Source of the DNA: Cololabis saira
Taxonomy: Eukaryota > Chordata > Actinopteri > Beloniformes > Belonidae
Assembly: GCF_033807715.1 (NCBI RefSeq)
Contig: NC_084610.1
Span: forward strand, 4,583,769-4,647,768
DNA: 64,000 nucleotides
Direction: 5' to 3'
Of this stretch, positions 21,370 to 32,095 are shown piece after piece (positions within the stretch are counted from its first letter, which is position 1; each line of letters opens with the position of its first letter). The notes beneath the pieces are model-generated. The model searched no databases, was not told the DNA's origin, and saw nothing but the letters and a program-made list of their open reading frames with translations. The position numbers were made by a program, and so were the translations under genes.

Positions 21370-21982
21370 GTTAAAGACAGAGGTGTCAAAAGTATTCTCA
21401 TTCATTACTCAGGTAGAAGTATAGATATTAGAGTTCAAAAATACTCCTGTAGAAGTTGAAGTATCAACTCAAAATTTATTTATTTTTATTTTTCTCAAGT
21501 AAAAGTATAAAGTACTGGTTTCAAAAGTACTTAAAGTATAAAAGTAAAAGTAATATAAGCGGGGAAAAACCATTAAGGCTAAAAGCCATTGAAAATGAAT
21601 GCATCTTAGTATAATGCAAATATATTAAAGAACCATATATGTGCATTATTGAGCATTAACATGTGTTTCAGAGACCAGACACGTACAAACCAAATGTGTT
21701 TATACTTCTCATCCAACCACAACCAAATCCACTCTATCCGGATGGCACAATTTAACTGGATAGTTTTTTTTTTTTTTTTTAAAAAGCCGAAATGAAATAG
21801 AGTAAGGCTGTTTTTAAAACGTAAGGAGTAAAAAGTAAAGATAATTGCGTGAAAATGTAAGGAGTAAAAGTAAAAACCGTCTGAAAAATAATTACTCCAG
21901 TGAAGCATACACAACCAAAAGTTCTACTTAAGTAAGGTAATGAGGTATTTGTACTTCGTTACTTGACACCTCTAGTTAGAGA
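21370..21982. mobile_element. hAT-like MITE inside the ERV
   Basis: The element at 21378-21974 has ends CAGAGGTGTCAAAAG and CTTGACACCTCTA. The flanking 8-bp sequences GTTAAAGA and GTTAGAGA match at 7 of 8 positions. It carries the same TACTTGAGTA motifs as the element at 15.7 kb. Confidence 0.75.
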
Positions 21983-21999
21983 TTAGTTATACATGCATT

Positions 22000-23440
22000 G
22001 AGAGACGTTATAGTAGGCCACAGACAGATTTCCATGCACTTACATGATGAATTTTACCATAGGCAGGATAAGATTATGTAAATTGGGATGTTCTGATTTG
22101 GCTCACCCCAATGGGAGCCGATCATTGGCTGTTTCCTCTGCGCCTCCTCTCAGTGCTCAACCTGTGTAGGAAACACTTTTGAAAAAGACATTAGTATTTT
22201 CATACATTTCAGATTCTTGTTTTTGTTATCCAGGCCTACCCTTTGTGGAGGGCAATTAGCAAATATATATTTTGCATGTACCCTGGAGGGAATCCATCAA
22301 TCTGATCTCGTGACAGACCACAATTCTCTTTTGCTGTCAAAATTGTTTTAGCATAAAGTTCCCTGGGATTATCAATTTTCCCTTTGAACTGTTAAGGCAA
22401 TAAATACTGTGAAAAAAGGTCTGAGCTTGCTCTGGTGTGATTTTGGCAACAGCTGTGGGATTAAAAGGGAATTCTACAAGCATCAAGTACTTTGCGCATC
22501 AAGTACTTTACTTTTCAAATCATGTGGCAAAGTTAGTTTAACCGCTGTTTCCTCTAGCCATTTTGTTTATTAATTTAAAATCTCTTACCATTATTTGGCT
22601 CCAAATTTTGTAGGCAACAGATCTTGGATTTTTGTAAAATCCAGTCGTCATCAGAAGTGTCATCGTCATTTGATTCTTTAATCAGTTTCATCGGATAAAG
22701 GTTTTGATTTTATCATTTAACTGGTTCTCTAATTTCTTTTTCGTCTGCGTTGTGTTTTTAAATCCTTCTAGCCATCAGCTTTTTATTTTGATCAGTAAGC
22801 GAAGCTATTTGAGATTCTGCATTACGGCGTCTACCTTCATCCCTCCAAAAATCTGAGGGAGTTTGAAGTGCTTTTTAGTTATTTTAACAATATTTAATAC
22901 TAACTGAGTAACAAACAAAACTAACAAATAAAACTATCGGTACCGTGATTACCATACATGTATTTAAAGAACTGAAAAACTTCACTTGACAGAGCATACA
23001 AATCATTCCTGTTGGTGCAAGAAGAGCAAGTCGATTCTTGCAGAAATGAAATATACCTCATTTTGGGAGAGCGTGTCATCCCGACTTATAAAATAAAACA
23101 GTTTCTCTACATACATTATGTCTATTTCTCACAAATATATCAGTGTTCCAACACTTACGGACCCCACGTCCTGCATATGCATAAGAATAGTCCCCCTGGA
23201 CTATCTTTTTATTGGTACCAGACCAACCATGGCGCTCTTGGCCATTTCTCTCTTTAATGTTACCTGAGATATTAAACCTTTTTTAGAAGAGCGAGTCAGA
23301 TTCTTAAGGCAGGAGAAGCAGAACATTCTCACAACACAATCAAATTCAAGTGTTATGAAATTGCCAGCGTTCCTAAAAACATCTCTACAATAACGTTCCC
23401 AATAACACAAAATAATAAAATAACCTTCACAACCACACAG
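22000..23440 (-). pseudogene. ERV gag/early pol region, decayed
   Basis: By position this should hold gag, protease and the start of pol. Only short reading frames interrupted by stops remain, and I could not recognise a conserved motif such as the reverse-transcriptase YxDD. Confidence 0.4.
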
Positions 23441-23629
23441 CGGACTTACCTAAAATCTCAGGATGACGTCAACCATTCTCCGGCACTCCAATTCACAGAC
23501 TTTCGACAACAACTCAGCAACAATAATTTGGGATTTTGTAAGTGGATCCCTTAACCTCTAAAATTTTAGATAGAGTCGCTGATTGCGCCGTTGTTCTGGA
23601 ACAGGAGTTTCCATCGAAGGTCTATTGTC

Positions 23630-23647
23630 ATCCGGGTCACGGCGCCA
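23630..23647 (-). other. ERV primer binding site, tRNA-His-like
   Basis: The minus strand reads TGGCGCCGTGACCCGGAT, three bases inside the LTR. It differs by two C/T changes from the tRNA-His primer site I know from HERV-H (TGGTGCCGTGACTCGGAT). Further into the leader, AG|GTAAGT (about 23447) would serve as a splice donor. Confidence 0.65.
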
Positions 23648-23650
23648 AAT

Positions 23651-24112
23651 TGTTGTGGAATTTATCAAACCAGTTCAGAAGTCCGCTTTGTGGTTTTTTT
23701 TATGAGGTTTTATTGAGCCGGCGGTGAGCACCTCTACACAGGCCAGAGGTCTGGTAGAAATGCTGACCTCGAGTGACGTTGTAATCAGATTTTTATACAA
23801 GAAGTTTCAGGAATACACAAATCAGGACGAGAGACAAAAAGTAATTTACAGTCGGATGTGAATCGGGCCAAATGTCATTATCAGACATTTGGCATGGCTG
23901 ACACAGACCTCCAAATCACCCCATGGGGTGCTCTCTTGATTCCTGTCTGTTTGAACCAACTTCCAGGTGTCGGGATCTGCCCGGGGGGTAGGAAGTTGAG
24001 TAGCAAGTTGGAGCTTCCTCAAAAGGTCTTGAGTCCAGTTCAAAGCCCTGCAGGAGGTAGGACTGGGGCGACCTCCCCCTGCAGGGGGCCAAGCTGTCAA
24101 AATTCTTCATCA
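23651..24112 (-). repeat. ERV 5' LTR (in element orientation)
   Basis: 462 bp, TG...CA on the minus strand. Read in that direction it has a TATAAAA box followed about 80 bp later by AATAAA, leaving a short R-U5 of about 60-70 bp to the primer binding site side. Confidence 0.88.
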
Positions 24113-24698
24113 CCCGTCTAGATGCCTTTTTAATTCTCTCCTCAGCACCAGGTTTATGAACATCTGCACCTCAGAGGTGGATCACCAAACAGACTTTTGC
24201 GCTGCCATTGCTTGTTGAATAAAATGAGGAAGTCGTGAGTCGCTCTCGCACTGATATCCCGCTTCCTGATTCAAACGTCTGATGGCCCCCTGACCAATCG
24301 GTGGCCTGTAGTGTGATGATGTCAGATCCAGGGCCGACTCAGCACGCTCAGAACCTCGGAAGAATAGATACAGAAAAAGTATCTACTCGGCACGCCTACA
24401 CCCGCCTCCACCCGTGGTGTAAAAGCGCAAAACGGGGGTGTAGCGAGTCGCGCTGAGTAGGTACTAGTGTAAAAGCGCCATATATGTGGCCCTGTGATGG
24501 ACTGGTGACCTGTCCAAGTGAACCCCTGCGTCACCTATCATGAGCTGGGATAGGCTCCAGCAGACCCCGTGACCCTGCAAAGGATCAAGCGGGTATAGAT
24601 AATGGATGGAGGGATGGATTTTAGCTGCTCTTACCTGTGGGGGAGGAAGGGACAAATGGTTGTGCCAAATAAATGAAAAAAAACGAACAAAACCAAAC

Positions 24699-25298
24699 TA
24701 CGGAAGCGTATTGCATTCACTTGAGAAAAAAAAAAATCTGCTCTGTTTTTCTGAATTACCGAGATAATTATCTCAGAATTCTGAGAAAAGTTTGAATGCA
24801 AAAAAAAATCTGCCCTGTTTTTCTAAATGAACAGATACCTCACAACTTGCAAGAAGCTGTCCTGTTCCTGTCCAGTTTAATCCAGTTTTATTTTGCTTTT
24901 GGTTTGAAACATTGGGAGATACTCTTGTCTTTAAGTTATATACATGGTATTGTTATTAGTTTGTCGACTTTGCGCCTCAGGCACGTCAGGACTTTGCGGT
25001 TGTTCAGACGGAAAGCCCATTCTGATCTGCTGGACATTATCTCGTTAATTCAGAACTACAGAGCAGATTTTTTTTAAATTAAAATTTGATCTTGTTAATT
25101 CAGAAAAACAGCAGATTTTTTTAAATTAAAATTTGATCTTGTTAATTCAGAAAAACAGAGCAGATTTTTTTAATTAAAATTTTACCTCATTAATTCAGAA
25201 AAACAGAGCAGATTTTTAAAATTAAAATTTTACCTCGTTAATTCAGAAAAACAGAGCAGTTTTTTTTTTTTCTCAAGTAAATGCAATACGCTTCCGTA
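24699..25298. mobile_element. CGGAAGCGTATTGCATT MITE with internal tandem repeat
   Basis: The ends CGGAAGCGTATTGCATTCAC and AATGCAATACGCTTCCG are flanked by TA. The right half contains about five tandem units of roughly 54 bp (25046-25260), each with TTAATTCAGAAAAACAGAGC. Confidence 0.7.
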
Positions 25299-26484
25299 CC
25301 AAACTACCCACTAACTACTTATGGACAAATCAAATAACAAGTGAGCTGCGTTTAATGTTGCAGCTGTAACCCATCAAGGTCATCAGAGGACCTGCAGCAC
25401 TTCCCAATTAGCTCCAACAATAAACACCTGAGGAAGAAGTGCACAGAGCTTTTGGAGAAACATATCTGTGATCTTAAATGATTTTCTCTGCATTCGTTTC
25501 AGAGGAGCGACCGGTTGTCCTGCACGTCTCTGTTTTGACCACCAGAGGGCGCCGTCGCCCTCATCTCTCACCAGGACCGAGACTCCAGAGCCGGCTCCTT
25601 GTGGCTCTCCTTTCTCTGCACGCTACAGCTATAAAATATAATTTCTGAGGTTAAACAATCACGACAACAATGAACCCCCCCCCTCCCCCAAGCATCAATT
25701 GATCTTTAGTACAGCCTGTTCTTGCTGTTAAAACCTGGTGCTTGTTAAAGCTCCACAACACTCCAGCTTCATTTATTTATTTTTGCTATTTCTGCTGCTG
25801 CAAAAACCTCACTCGTGTTTACTTCTCTTTATCCCCCCTCAGCAGAAGCGAGATTTATGTTTCAGCACTAAAGTGGATTGGACTTGGGGCCTGATCTCTG
25901 AAAGTGTATTCATGAAGTGATTGTGTTTGTAGCGAGCCATCGTGATAGTTGGGTTTTGATTCATGAGGGAACAACTAATGGAAATAAACGATATGATGCC
26001 CTGAAGTGGACCGGCTCTAACCAATCTGAATATGTCCCCTGTGTGTAGCTGGACTGGAGGTAATTGACTCTCTGGAGTTTATTTTGATGTTGCTGGCCCC
26101 TGTTAGTCTGGAAATCTGCACCTCAAGACCGTCCCCACCCTCTCACCCTCTCACCCACCCCCCCTCATTTCCTAGGCCCTTATCCTGCACAGTAAACAAA
26201 GCGGCTCCTCATCAGCTGAAGTATGACTGTTTGCGTGCACGTCATTAGAGCCAGAGGAGGGCCTTATTATTTTTAATAATCTCCTGTTTCTGCAGCTTCT
26301 TAACCCCGGGAGGGATGTGCTCGGCTCTCCCCCGCTGTGATCGGTAGTCCCGACTCCCCCGCACACTTAATGATGCTCAGTCGTAAAAGCACGCCCCCCA
26401 CGCCGCCGGACCCTCTCCTTGCGACTCAAATGAAGTTTAATTACCTTTTAACGCTGTTATTTAATAGCAGGGTGTCCGTGACAT
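25299..26484. other. Intergenic sequence, nothing recognised
   Basis: About 1.2 kb of moderately GC-balanced sequence. No exon, RNA gene or terminal repeat was recognised. Short ORFs here have no family resemblance I can name. Confidence 0.4.
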
Positions 26485-26580
26485 GTCTCACACAACCTGA
26501 TCTCACAAAAATCCGTGAAATGCCCACGACCTCTCACCACTATTTTCCGTGGTACCAACACGGAAACTGGTAAAATTACG

Positions 26581-28676
26581 TGTGGGCACCACGGATATTG
26601 TACCATGCAAAGTCAATGGGATCCGTGGTCGTGATATATGGATTATGACATTATTATTATTTATATATTATTCTTTGTTATAGTGGCTAAATTATGCGTT
26701 TTTGTCGCGCAAGGTACGGTTTTTTACTGTCAGTTTGTAAAAACATGTTTTTAACGCTGTTTTAGCAGTGTTTTAATGAGGTTTTAATCTGAGCACCACG
26801 GATATAGTACTATGCAAAGTCAATGGGGGCGTGGTCGTGATATATACACGAATTATGACATTATTATTATTTATATATTATTCTTTGTTATAGTGGCTAA
26901 ATTATGCGTTTTTGGCGCGCAACGTACTGTTTTTTAATGTCAGTTTGTAAAAGCCCGTTTTTAACGCTGTTTTAGCAGTGTTTTAATGAGGTTTTAATCT
27001 GAGCACCACGGATATAGTACTATGCAAAGTCAATGGGGGCGTGGTCGTGATATATACACGAATTATGACATTATTATTATTTATATATTATTCTTTGTTA
27101 TAGTGGCTAAATTATGCGTTTTTGTCGCGCAACGTACTGTTTTTTAATGTCAGTTTGTAAAAGCCCGTTTTTAACGCTGTTTTAGCAGTGTTTTAATGAG
27201 GTTTTAATCTGACCACCACGGATATAGTACTATGCAAAGTCAATGGGGGCGTGGTCGTGATATATACACGAATTATGACATTATTATTATTTATATATTA
27301 TTCTTTGTTATAGTGGCTAAATTATGCGTTTTTGTCGCGCAACGTACTGTTTTTTAATGTCAGTTTGTAAAAGCCCGTTTTTAACGCTGTTTTAGCAGTG
27401 TTTTAATGAGGTTTTAATCTGAGCACCACGGATATAGTACTATGCAAAGTCAATGGGGGCGTGGTCGTGATATATACACGAATTATGACATTATTATTAT
27501 TTATATATTATTCTTTGTTATAGTGGCTAAATTATGCGTTTTTGTCGCGCAACGTACTGTTTTTTAATGTCAGTTTGTAAAAGCCCCTTTTTAACGCTGT
27601 TTTAGCAGTGTTTTTATGAGGTTTTAATCTGACCACCACGGATATAGTACTATGCAAAGTCAATGGGGGCGTGGTCGTGATATATACACGAATTATGACA
27701 TTATTATTATTTATATATTATTCTTTGTTATAGTGGCTAAATTATGCGTTTTTGTCGCGCAACGTACTGTTTTTTAATGTCAGTTTGTAAAAGCCCGTTT
27801 TTAACGCTGTTTTAGCAGTGTTTTTATGAGGTTTTAATCTGACCACCACGGATATAGTACTATGCAAAGTCAATGGGGGCGTGGTCGTGATATATACACG
27901 AATTATGACATTATTATTATTTATATATTATTCTTTGTTATAGTGGCTAAATTATGCGTTTTTGTCGCGCAACGTACTGTTTTTTAATGTCAGTTTGTAA
28001 AAGCCCGTTTTTAACGCTGTTTTAGCAGTGTTTTTATGAGGTTTTAATCTGACCAGCACGGATATAGTAGCCTACTATGCAAAGCAACCTGATCTCACAA
28101 AAGTCTGGGAAATGCCCACGACCTATTTCCGTGGTACCAACACGGAAAGTGGTATAATTCCGTGTGACCACCACGATATAGTACTATGCAAAGTCAATGG
28201 GATCCATGGTCGTGATATACACACGGATAATGCCCACGACCTATTTTCCGTGGTACCAACACGGAAAGTGCTATAATTCCGTGTGACCAACACGGATATA
28301 GTACTGTGCAAAGTCAATGGGATCCGTGGTCGTGATATATACACGTTTTTTGACATTATTATTATTTATATATTATTCTTTGTTAAAGTGGCTAAATTAT
28401 GCGTTTTTGTTGCGCAAGGTACGGTTTTTTACTGTCAGTTTGTAAAAACATGTTTTTAACGCTGTTTTAGCAGTGTTTTAATGAGGTTTTAATCTGACCA
28501 CCACGGATATAGTACTATGCAAAGTCAATGGGAGGCGTGGTCGTGATATATACACGTTTTATGACATTATTATTATTTATATATTATTCTTTGTTATAGT
28601 GGCTAAATTATGCGTTTTTGGCGCGCAAGGTACGGTTTTTACTGCCAGTTTGTAAAAACATGTTTTTAACGCTGTT
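26581..28676 (+). repeat. 210-bp tandem array, left arm
   Basis: The unit starts at CACCACGGATATAGTACTATG and repeats with an exact 210-bp period (26791, 27001, 27211, 27421, 27631, 27841). Six units carry CAATGGGGGCGTGG. Before and after them are variant units with GGGATCC in place of GGGGGC, and near 28087-28290 internal copies of the element's own end sequence. Identity between units is very high. Confidence 0.9.
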
Positions 28677-28799
28677 TTAAGAAGAGACAGGCGATATTTA
28701 AAGTTTCTCCCATTTCGTCAACCACAGGGGATTCCCTGGGCGTCCCCTCTACGTCATAGAGTGACGAGGGGGGATCCTGATCACGTGACGGATCCCCCC

Positions 28800-28825
28800 G
28801 AATAATAATGATAATGCTAATGATA

Positions 28826-28911
<86 letters not shown>

Positions 28912-29032
28912 AAGAAGAAGAAGAAGAAGAAGAAGAAGAAGAAGAAGAAGAAGAAGAAGAAGAATGATAATAATAATAAGAATGATGATAATAATAATGA
29001 TAATGATACTAATAATAATAATAACAATGATG

Positions 29033-29098
<66 letters not shown>

Positions 29099-29100
29099 CA
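28800..29100 (+). repeat. (AAT)n/(AAG)n microsatellite, left arm
   Basis: AAT units, then about 27 AAG units, then AAT units with ATG interruptions. Long poly-Ile/poly-Arg ORFs across it are artefacts. Confidence 0.95.
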
Positions 29101-29557
29101 GAAATTAATTAATTATTTATATTAATCATAATATTAATATTTAGTATAATAATAAATACACCTGTAGCACAAACCAGTGTTTATAGCAAACATTCAGAGA
29201 CATTATCAGACAATGATTAATGACGCAACACAGTCTCACTCCGGAGGCATGTGCTTGTGCTCTTACAACGCCATATTAAAACAAATTATAAACCACATTA
29301 ACACTTCATAAAAACAAAGATCGAGGGATGAGGTCTGAAAGATCTGTTTTGAAACGTGGCTTAATACGTTACGCCACTGAACGCAACCCTTCCTGTCGCC
29401 GAGATAGGCAGCAGGACAAAACGTTAAAATAGCACTAATAAATGCATATATTGATCTTGTCCATCACATACATCTACTCACGATATAAATATACATTTTA
29501 TGGTCACACTTTGTCTGTTGAAAAATGAGCGGATATATTATTTCGGAACCCTAATGT

Positions 29558-29803
29558 CAACATCTGTTATGAGATTCTGTTATAGTGGGAGGCCCCGCCC
29601 CCTCCGGTGTTGTCATGGTAACGTTTTGCCCCGACTGTTAAACAGGAAGTGCTGTACAGCTGATGTCTCGAACGTTAACCGTTGAACGTTAATTAAAGCA
29701 GAGACGTTCAATAAACTGTATAGCGTATCTTTGATTAAAGTACTGCTGAAGTGATAGAAACGCTCCATGTCTCCTCTCCATTTATTGAACACAAACAACA
29801 TCT
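29558..29803. mobile_element. 230-bp insertion in left arm only
   Basis: 29566-29795 is absent from the right arm and is flanked by 8-bp direct repeats CAACATCT (29558-29565, 29796-29803). The inserted piece begins GTTATGAGATTCTG, contains a GC-rich GCCCCGCCCCCTCC and ends TTGAACACAAA. I see no clear terminal inverted repeat. Confidence 0.6.
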
Positions 29804-29841
29804 TAACCCTAAACCGGAAGGAGGTTACCAGAACTTTTGAA

Positions 29842-30691
29842 CTTTTTTTAAAAACATTTTTTAAGATGTGTTTGCATAACTTAAACACACAGAAATGTAT
29901 TAGCACTATGATATATTATACATTTGATCATCCTTGATCATCCAGGATCATCCTGTCAGACTGGGGAAGCGGTTAAAGGGTCTCTAAATAGCCATGTTAA
30001 GTTAATGGGAAAATTTCAAAAGGTGAAACAATCAGTATTTAAAGGGGAAAATAAACTCAGAACTGGTCCAAATTGAATAGTATGACTGTGTATAATACTA
30101 TCATCGATATCTTAAAGAAATCTGGCCACAAAATACTCGTTAAAAGATTTTGACTGATTGTTTCCAGCTCAGCCCCTTAAATAGGTCTCTGAATATACAA
30201 GTCAAACATCCATGATCTGTACCAACAAGAAAATCAAACTTTGTCGTAGGACAACAGTGAAGACATCGTTGGAAAGGTCTTAACCTCAGGAGCAACATAT
30301 GTCAATATGAGATTTGTGGGCAATTCCTGCTCCCCAGGTGTGCCCTTTGAACCTTGTACCTGTGACACTTTTGAAGGCCTATAATTCAACAACAAAATAT
30401 GCTAGAGACATGGGGTCAACAGTTTTGGAAAGCTCTGCACCTCTACTATCATGCCCGACAGTAGTCCAATAGGGGGCGCCACTGAATAGGGTCAAAACCT
30501 ATAAAAAACATGATTTCACCCTCTTACCAATACAAAAGTCAAAATCAGACCGAACAGGCGTGCTTCCCACCCTTAAAAACATATAATAAGCTTGCAAAGT
30601 TCGTGATCACAGTTTTATATAAGCGCTAATTCATTGGAACTACAAAAGCTATGATGTAGCACAATGCTGTGTATTGTAACTTGGCGCAAAT
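29842..30691. other. Loop of the giant palindrome
   Basis: About 850 bp of single-copy sequence between the arms. No ORF longer than about 60 codons and no recognised motif. It resembles ordinary non-coding fish sequence. Confidence 0.5.
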
Positions 30692-31022
30692 TGTAGTTCT
30701 GTAACCTCTTCCGGTTTAGGGTTAAGATGTTGACATTAGGGTTCCGAAATAATATATCCGCTCATTTTTCAACAGACAAAGTGTGACCATAAAATGTATA
30801 TTTATATCGTGAGTAGATGTATGTGATGGAAAAGATCAATATATGCATTTATTAGTGCTATTTTAACGTTTTGTCCTGCTGCCTATCTCGGCGACAGGAA
30901 GGGTTGCGTTCAGTGGCGTAACGTATTAAACAACGTTTCAAGACCTCATCCCTCGATCTTTGTTTCTATGAAGTGTTAATGTGGTTTATAATTTGTTTTA
31001 ATATGGCGTTGTAAGAGCACAA

Positions 31023-31345
31023 GCTGTTAAAAATAAGGGCAGTAGAATACAGCAGGTAAGTATTTAATTTAGGAGTGTCATCAAACCACACTTTTAAATT
31101 GAAGTACTGCTCTGATCGTCACATATAGACGGGATTACATTGGAAGTGTCATACAATTTGGTGTATTCTATTTGTGTCTGAAAATTTCTCGCTAGAAATG
31201 TCATCAAACCATCTTTTAAATTGAAGTATATGCATTTTTAAAAAAAAAAGAGGAATGGGGAAGCCGCTCGCGGTGATCACCTGCTCCGAGCGTCAAATCT
31301 AGCCGCAGACGGGATTACATTGCAGCCAATAGGAGCCTATTTGCG
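31023..31345. repeat. 323-bp segment in right arm only, with internal duplication
   Basis: The left arm has only about 5 bp here. The segment contains two diverged copies of a block running from GTCATCAAACCA through TTTTAAATTGAAGTA to AGACGGGATTACATTG. Confidence 0.6.
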
Positions 31346-31494
31346 CCTCCGGAGTGAGACTGTGTTGCGTCATTAATCATTGTCTGATAATGTCTCTGAA
31401 TGTTTGCTATAAACACTGGTTTGTGCTACAGGTGTATTTATTATTATACTAAATATTAATATTATGATTAATATAAATAATTAATTAATTTCGG

Positions 31495-31497
<3 letters not shown>

Positions 31498-31527
<30 letters not shown>

Positions 31528-31603
31528 CATCATTGTTATTATTATTATTAGTATCATTATCATTATTATTATCATCATTCTTATTATTATTATCATTCTT
31601 CTT

Positions 31604-31692
<89 letters not shown>

Positions 31693-31867
31693 CATCATTG
31701 TTATTATTATTATTAGTATCATTATCATTATTATTATCATCATTCTTATTATTATTATCATTCTTCTTCTTCTTCTTCTTCTTCTTCTTCTTCTTCTTCT
31801 TCTTCTTCTTCTTCTTCTTCTTCTTCTTCTTCTTCTTCTTCTTCTTCTTCTTCTTCTTCTTCTTCTT

Positions 31868-31930
<63 letters not shown>

Positions 31931-31963
31931 ATTACTATTATCATTAGCATTATCATTATTATT
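31498..31963 (-). repeat. (AAT)n/(AAG)n microsatellite, right arm, expanded
   Basis: The mirror of the left-arm microsatellite but about 465 bp long. The AAG block is longer (about 45 units) and a whole AAT/AAG segment is duplicated. Confidence 0.95.
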
Positions 31964-32095
31964 CGGGGGGATCCGTCACGTGATCAGGATCCCCCCTCGT
32001 CACTCTATGACGTAGAGGGGACGCCCAGGGAATCCCCTGTGGTTGACGAAATGGGAGAAACTTTAAATATCGCCTGTCTCTTCTTAAAACAGCGT

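Larger units (their letters stand above)
18728..24112 (-). mobile_element. Endogenous retrovirus, defective, minus orientation
   Basis: Two direct LTRs (461 and 462 bp) differ, as far as I can see, by one T. They flank a 4.46-kb interior with a 4-bp duplication CCCG on each side (18724-18727, 24113-24116). Orientation comes from the primer binding site next to the right LTR, an A-rich polypurine tract next to the left LTR, and the order RNase H, integrase end, envelope on the minus strand. The interior is decayed: most of gag-pol and env is missing or full of stops, and a hAT-like MITE sits inside at 21378. The integrase ending with its LTTxTAVK-type sequence and the envelope fragment suggest the gamma/epsilon-like group. 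The copy cannot encode any complete protein. Confidence 0.88.
18350..24483. mobile_element. GGCGCTTTTA MITE (Harbinger-like) split by a retrovirus
   Basis: The ends TGGCGCTTTTATACTAGTAC (18353) and its reverse complement (ending 24480) continue inward through CTACTCAGCGCGACTCG. A 3-bp duplication TAT (18350-18352, 24481-24483) suggests PIF/Harbinger-type integration. Without the retrovirus the element is about 740 bp. It has no transposase. Confidence 0.65.
18194..24627 (+). mobile_element. L2-like LINE 3' fragment, split by a 6.1-kb nested insertion
   Basis: The two parts are 18205-18352 (GTTTGCATGTTCTCCCCGTG ... CCCACAGTCCAAAAACATGC) and 24484-24616 (GTGATGGACTGGTGACCTGT ... GGATGGAGGGATG). 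Together they make one 5'-truncated element of about 285 bp of a family very common in fish. An 11-bp target duplication GATTTTAGCTG flanks it (18194-18204, 24617-24627). Everything in between inserted later. Confidence 0.7.

Noticed and set aside
23201..23410. Small ORF in the retroviral leader region as a gag start
   Set aside because: Starts and stops do not fit a gag reading frame and no matrix or capsid motif is visible.
26791..28050. Regular repeat array considered as CRISPR-like
   Set aside because: The 210-bp units are contiguous and nearly identical with no unique spacers, in a vertebrate genome with introns; it is a tandem satellite inside a transposon.
28749..29125. Poly-Ile/poly-Arg and poly-Phe/poly-Leu ORFs (also 31468-32015)
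   Set aside because: Trinucleotide AAT/AAG repeat artefacts, not proteins.
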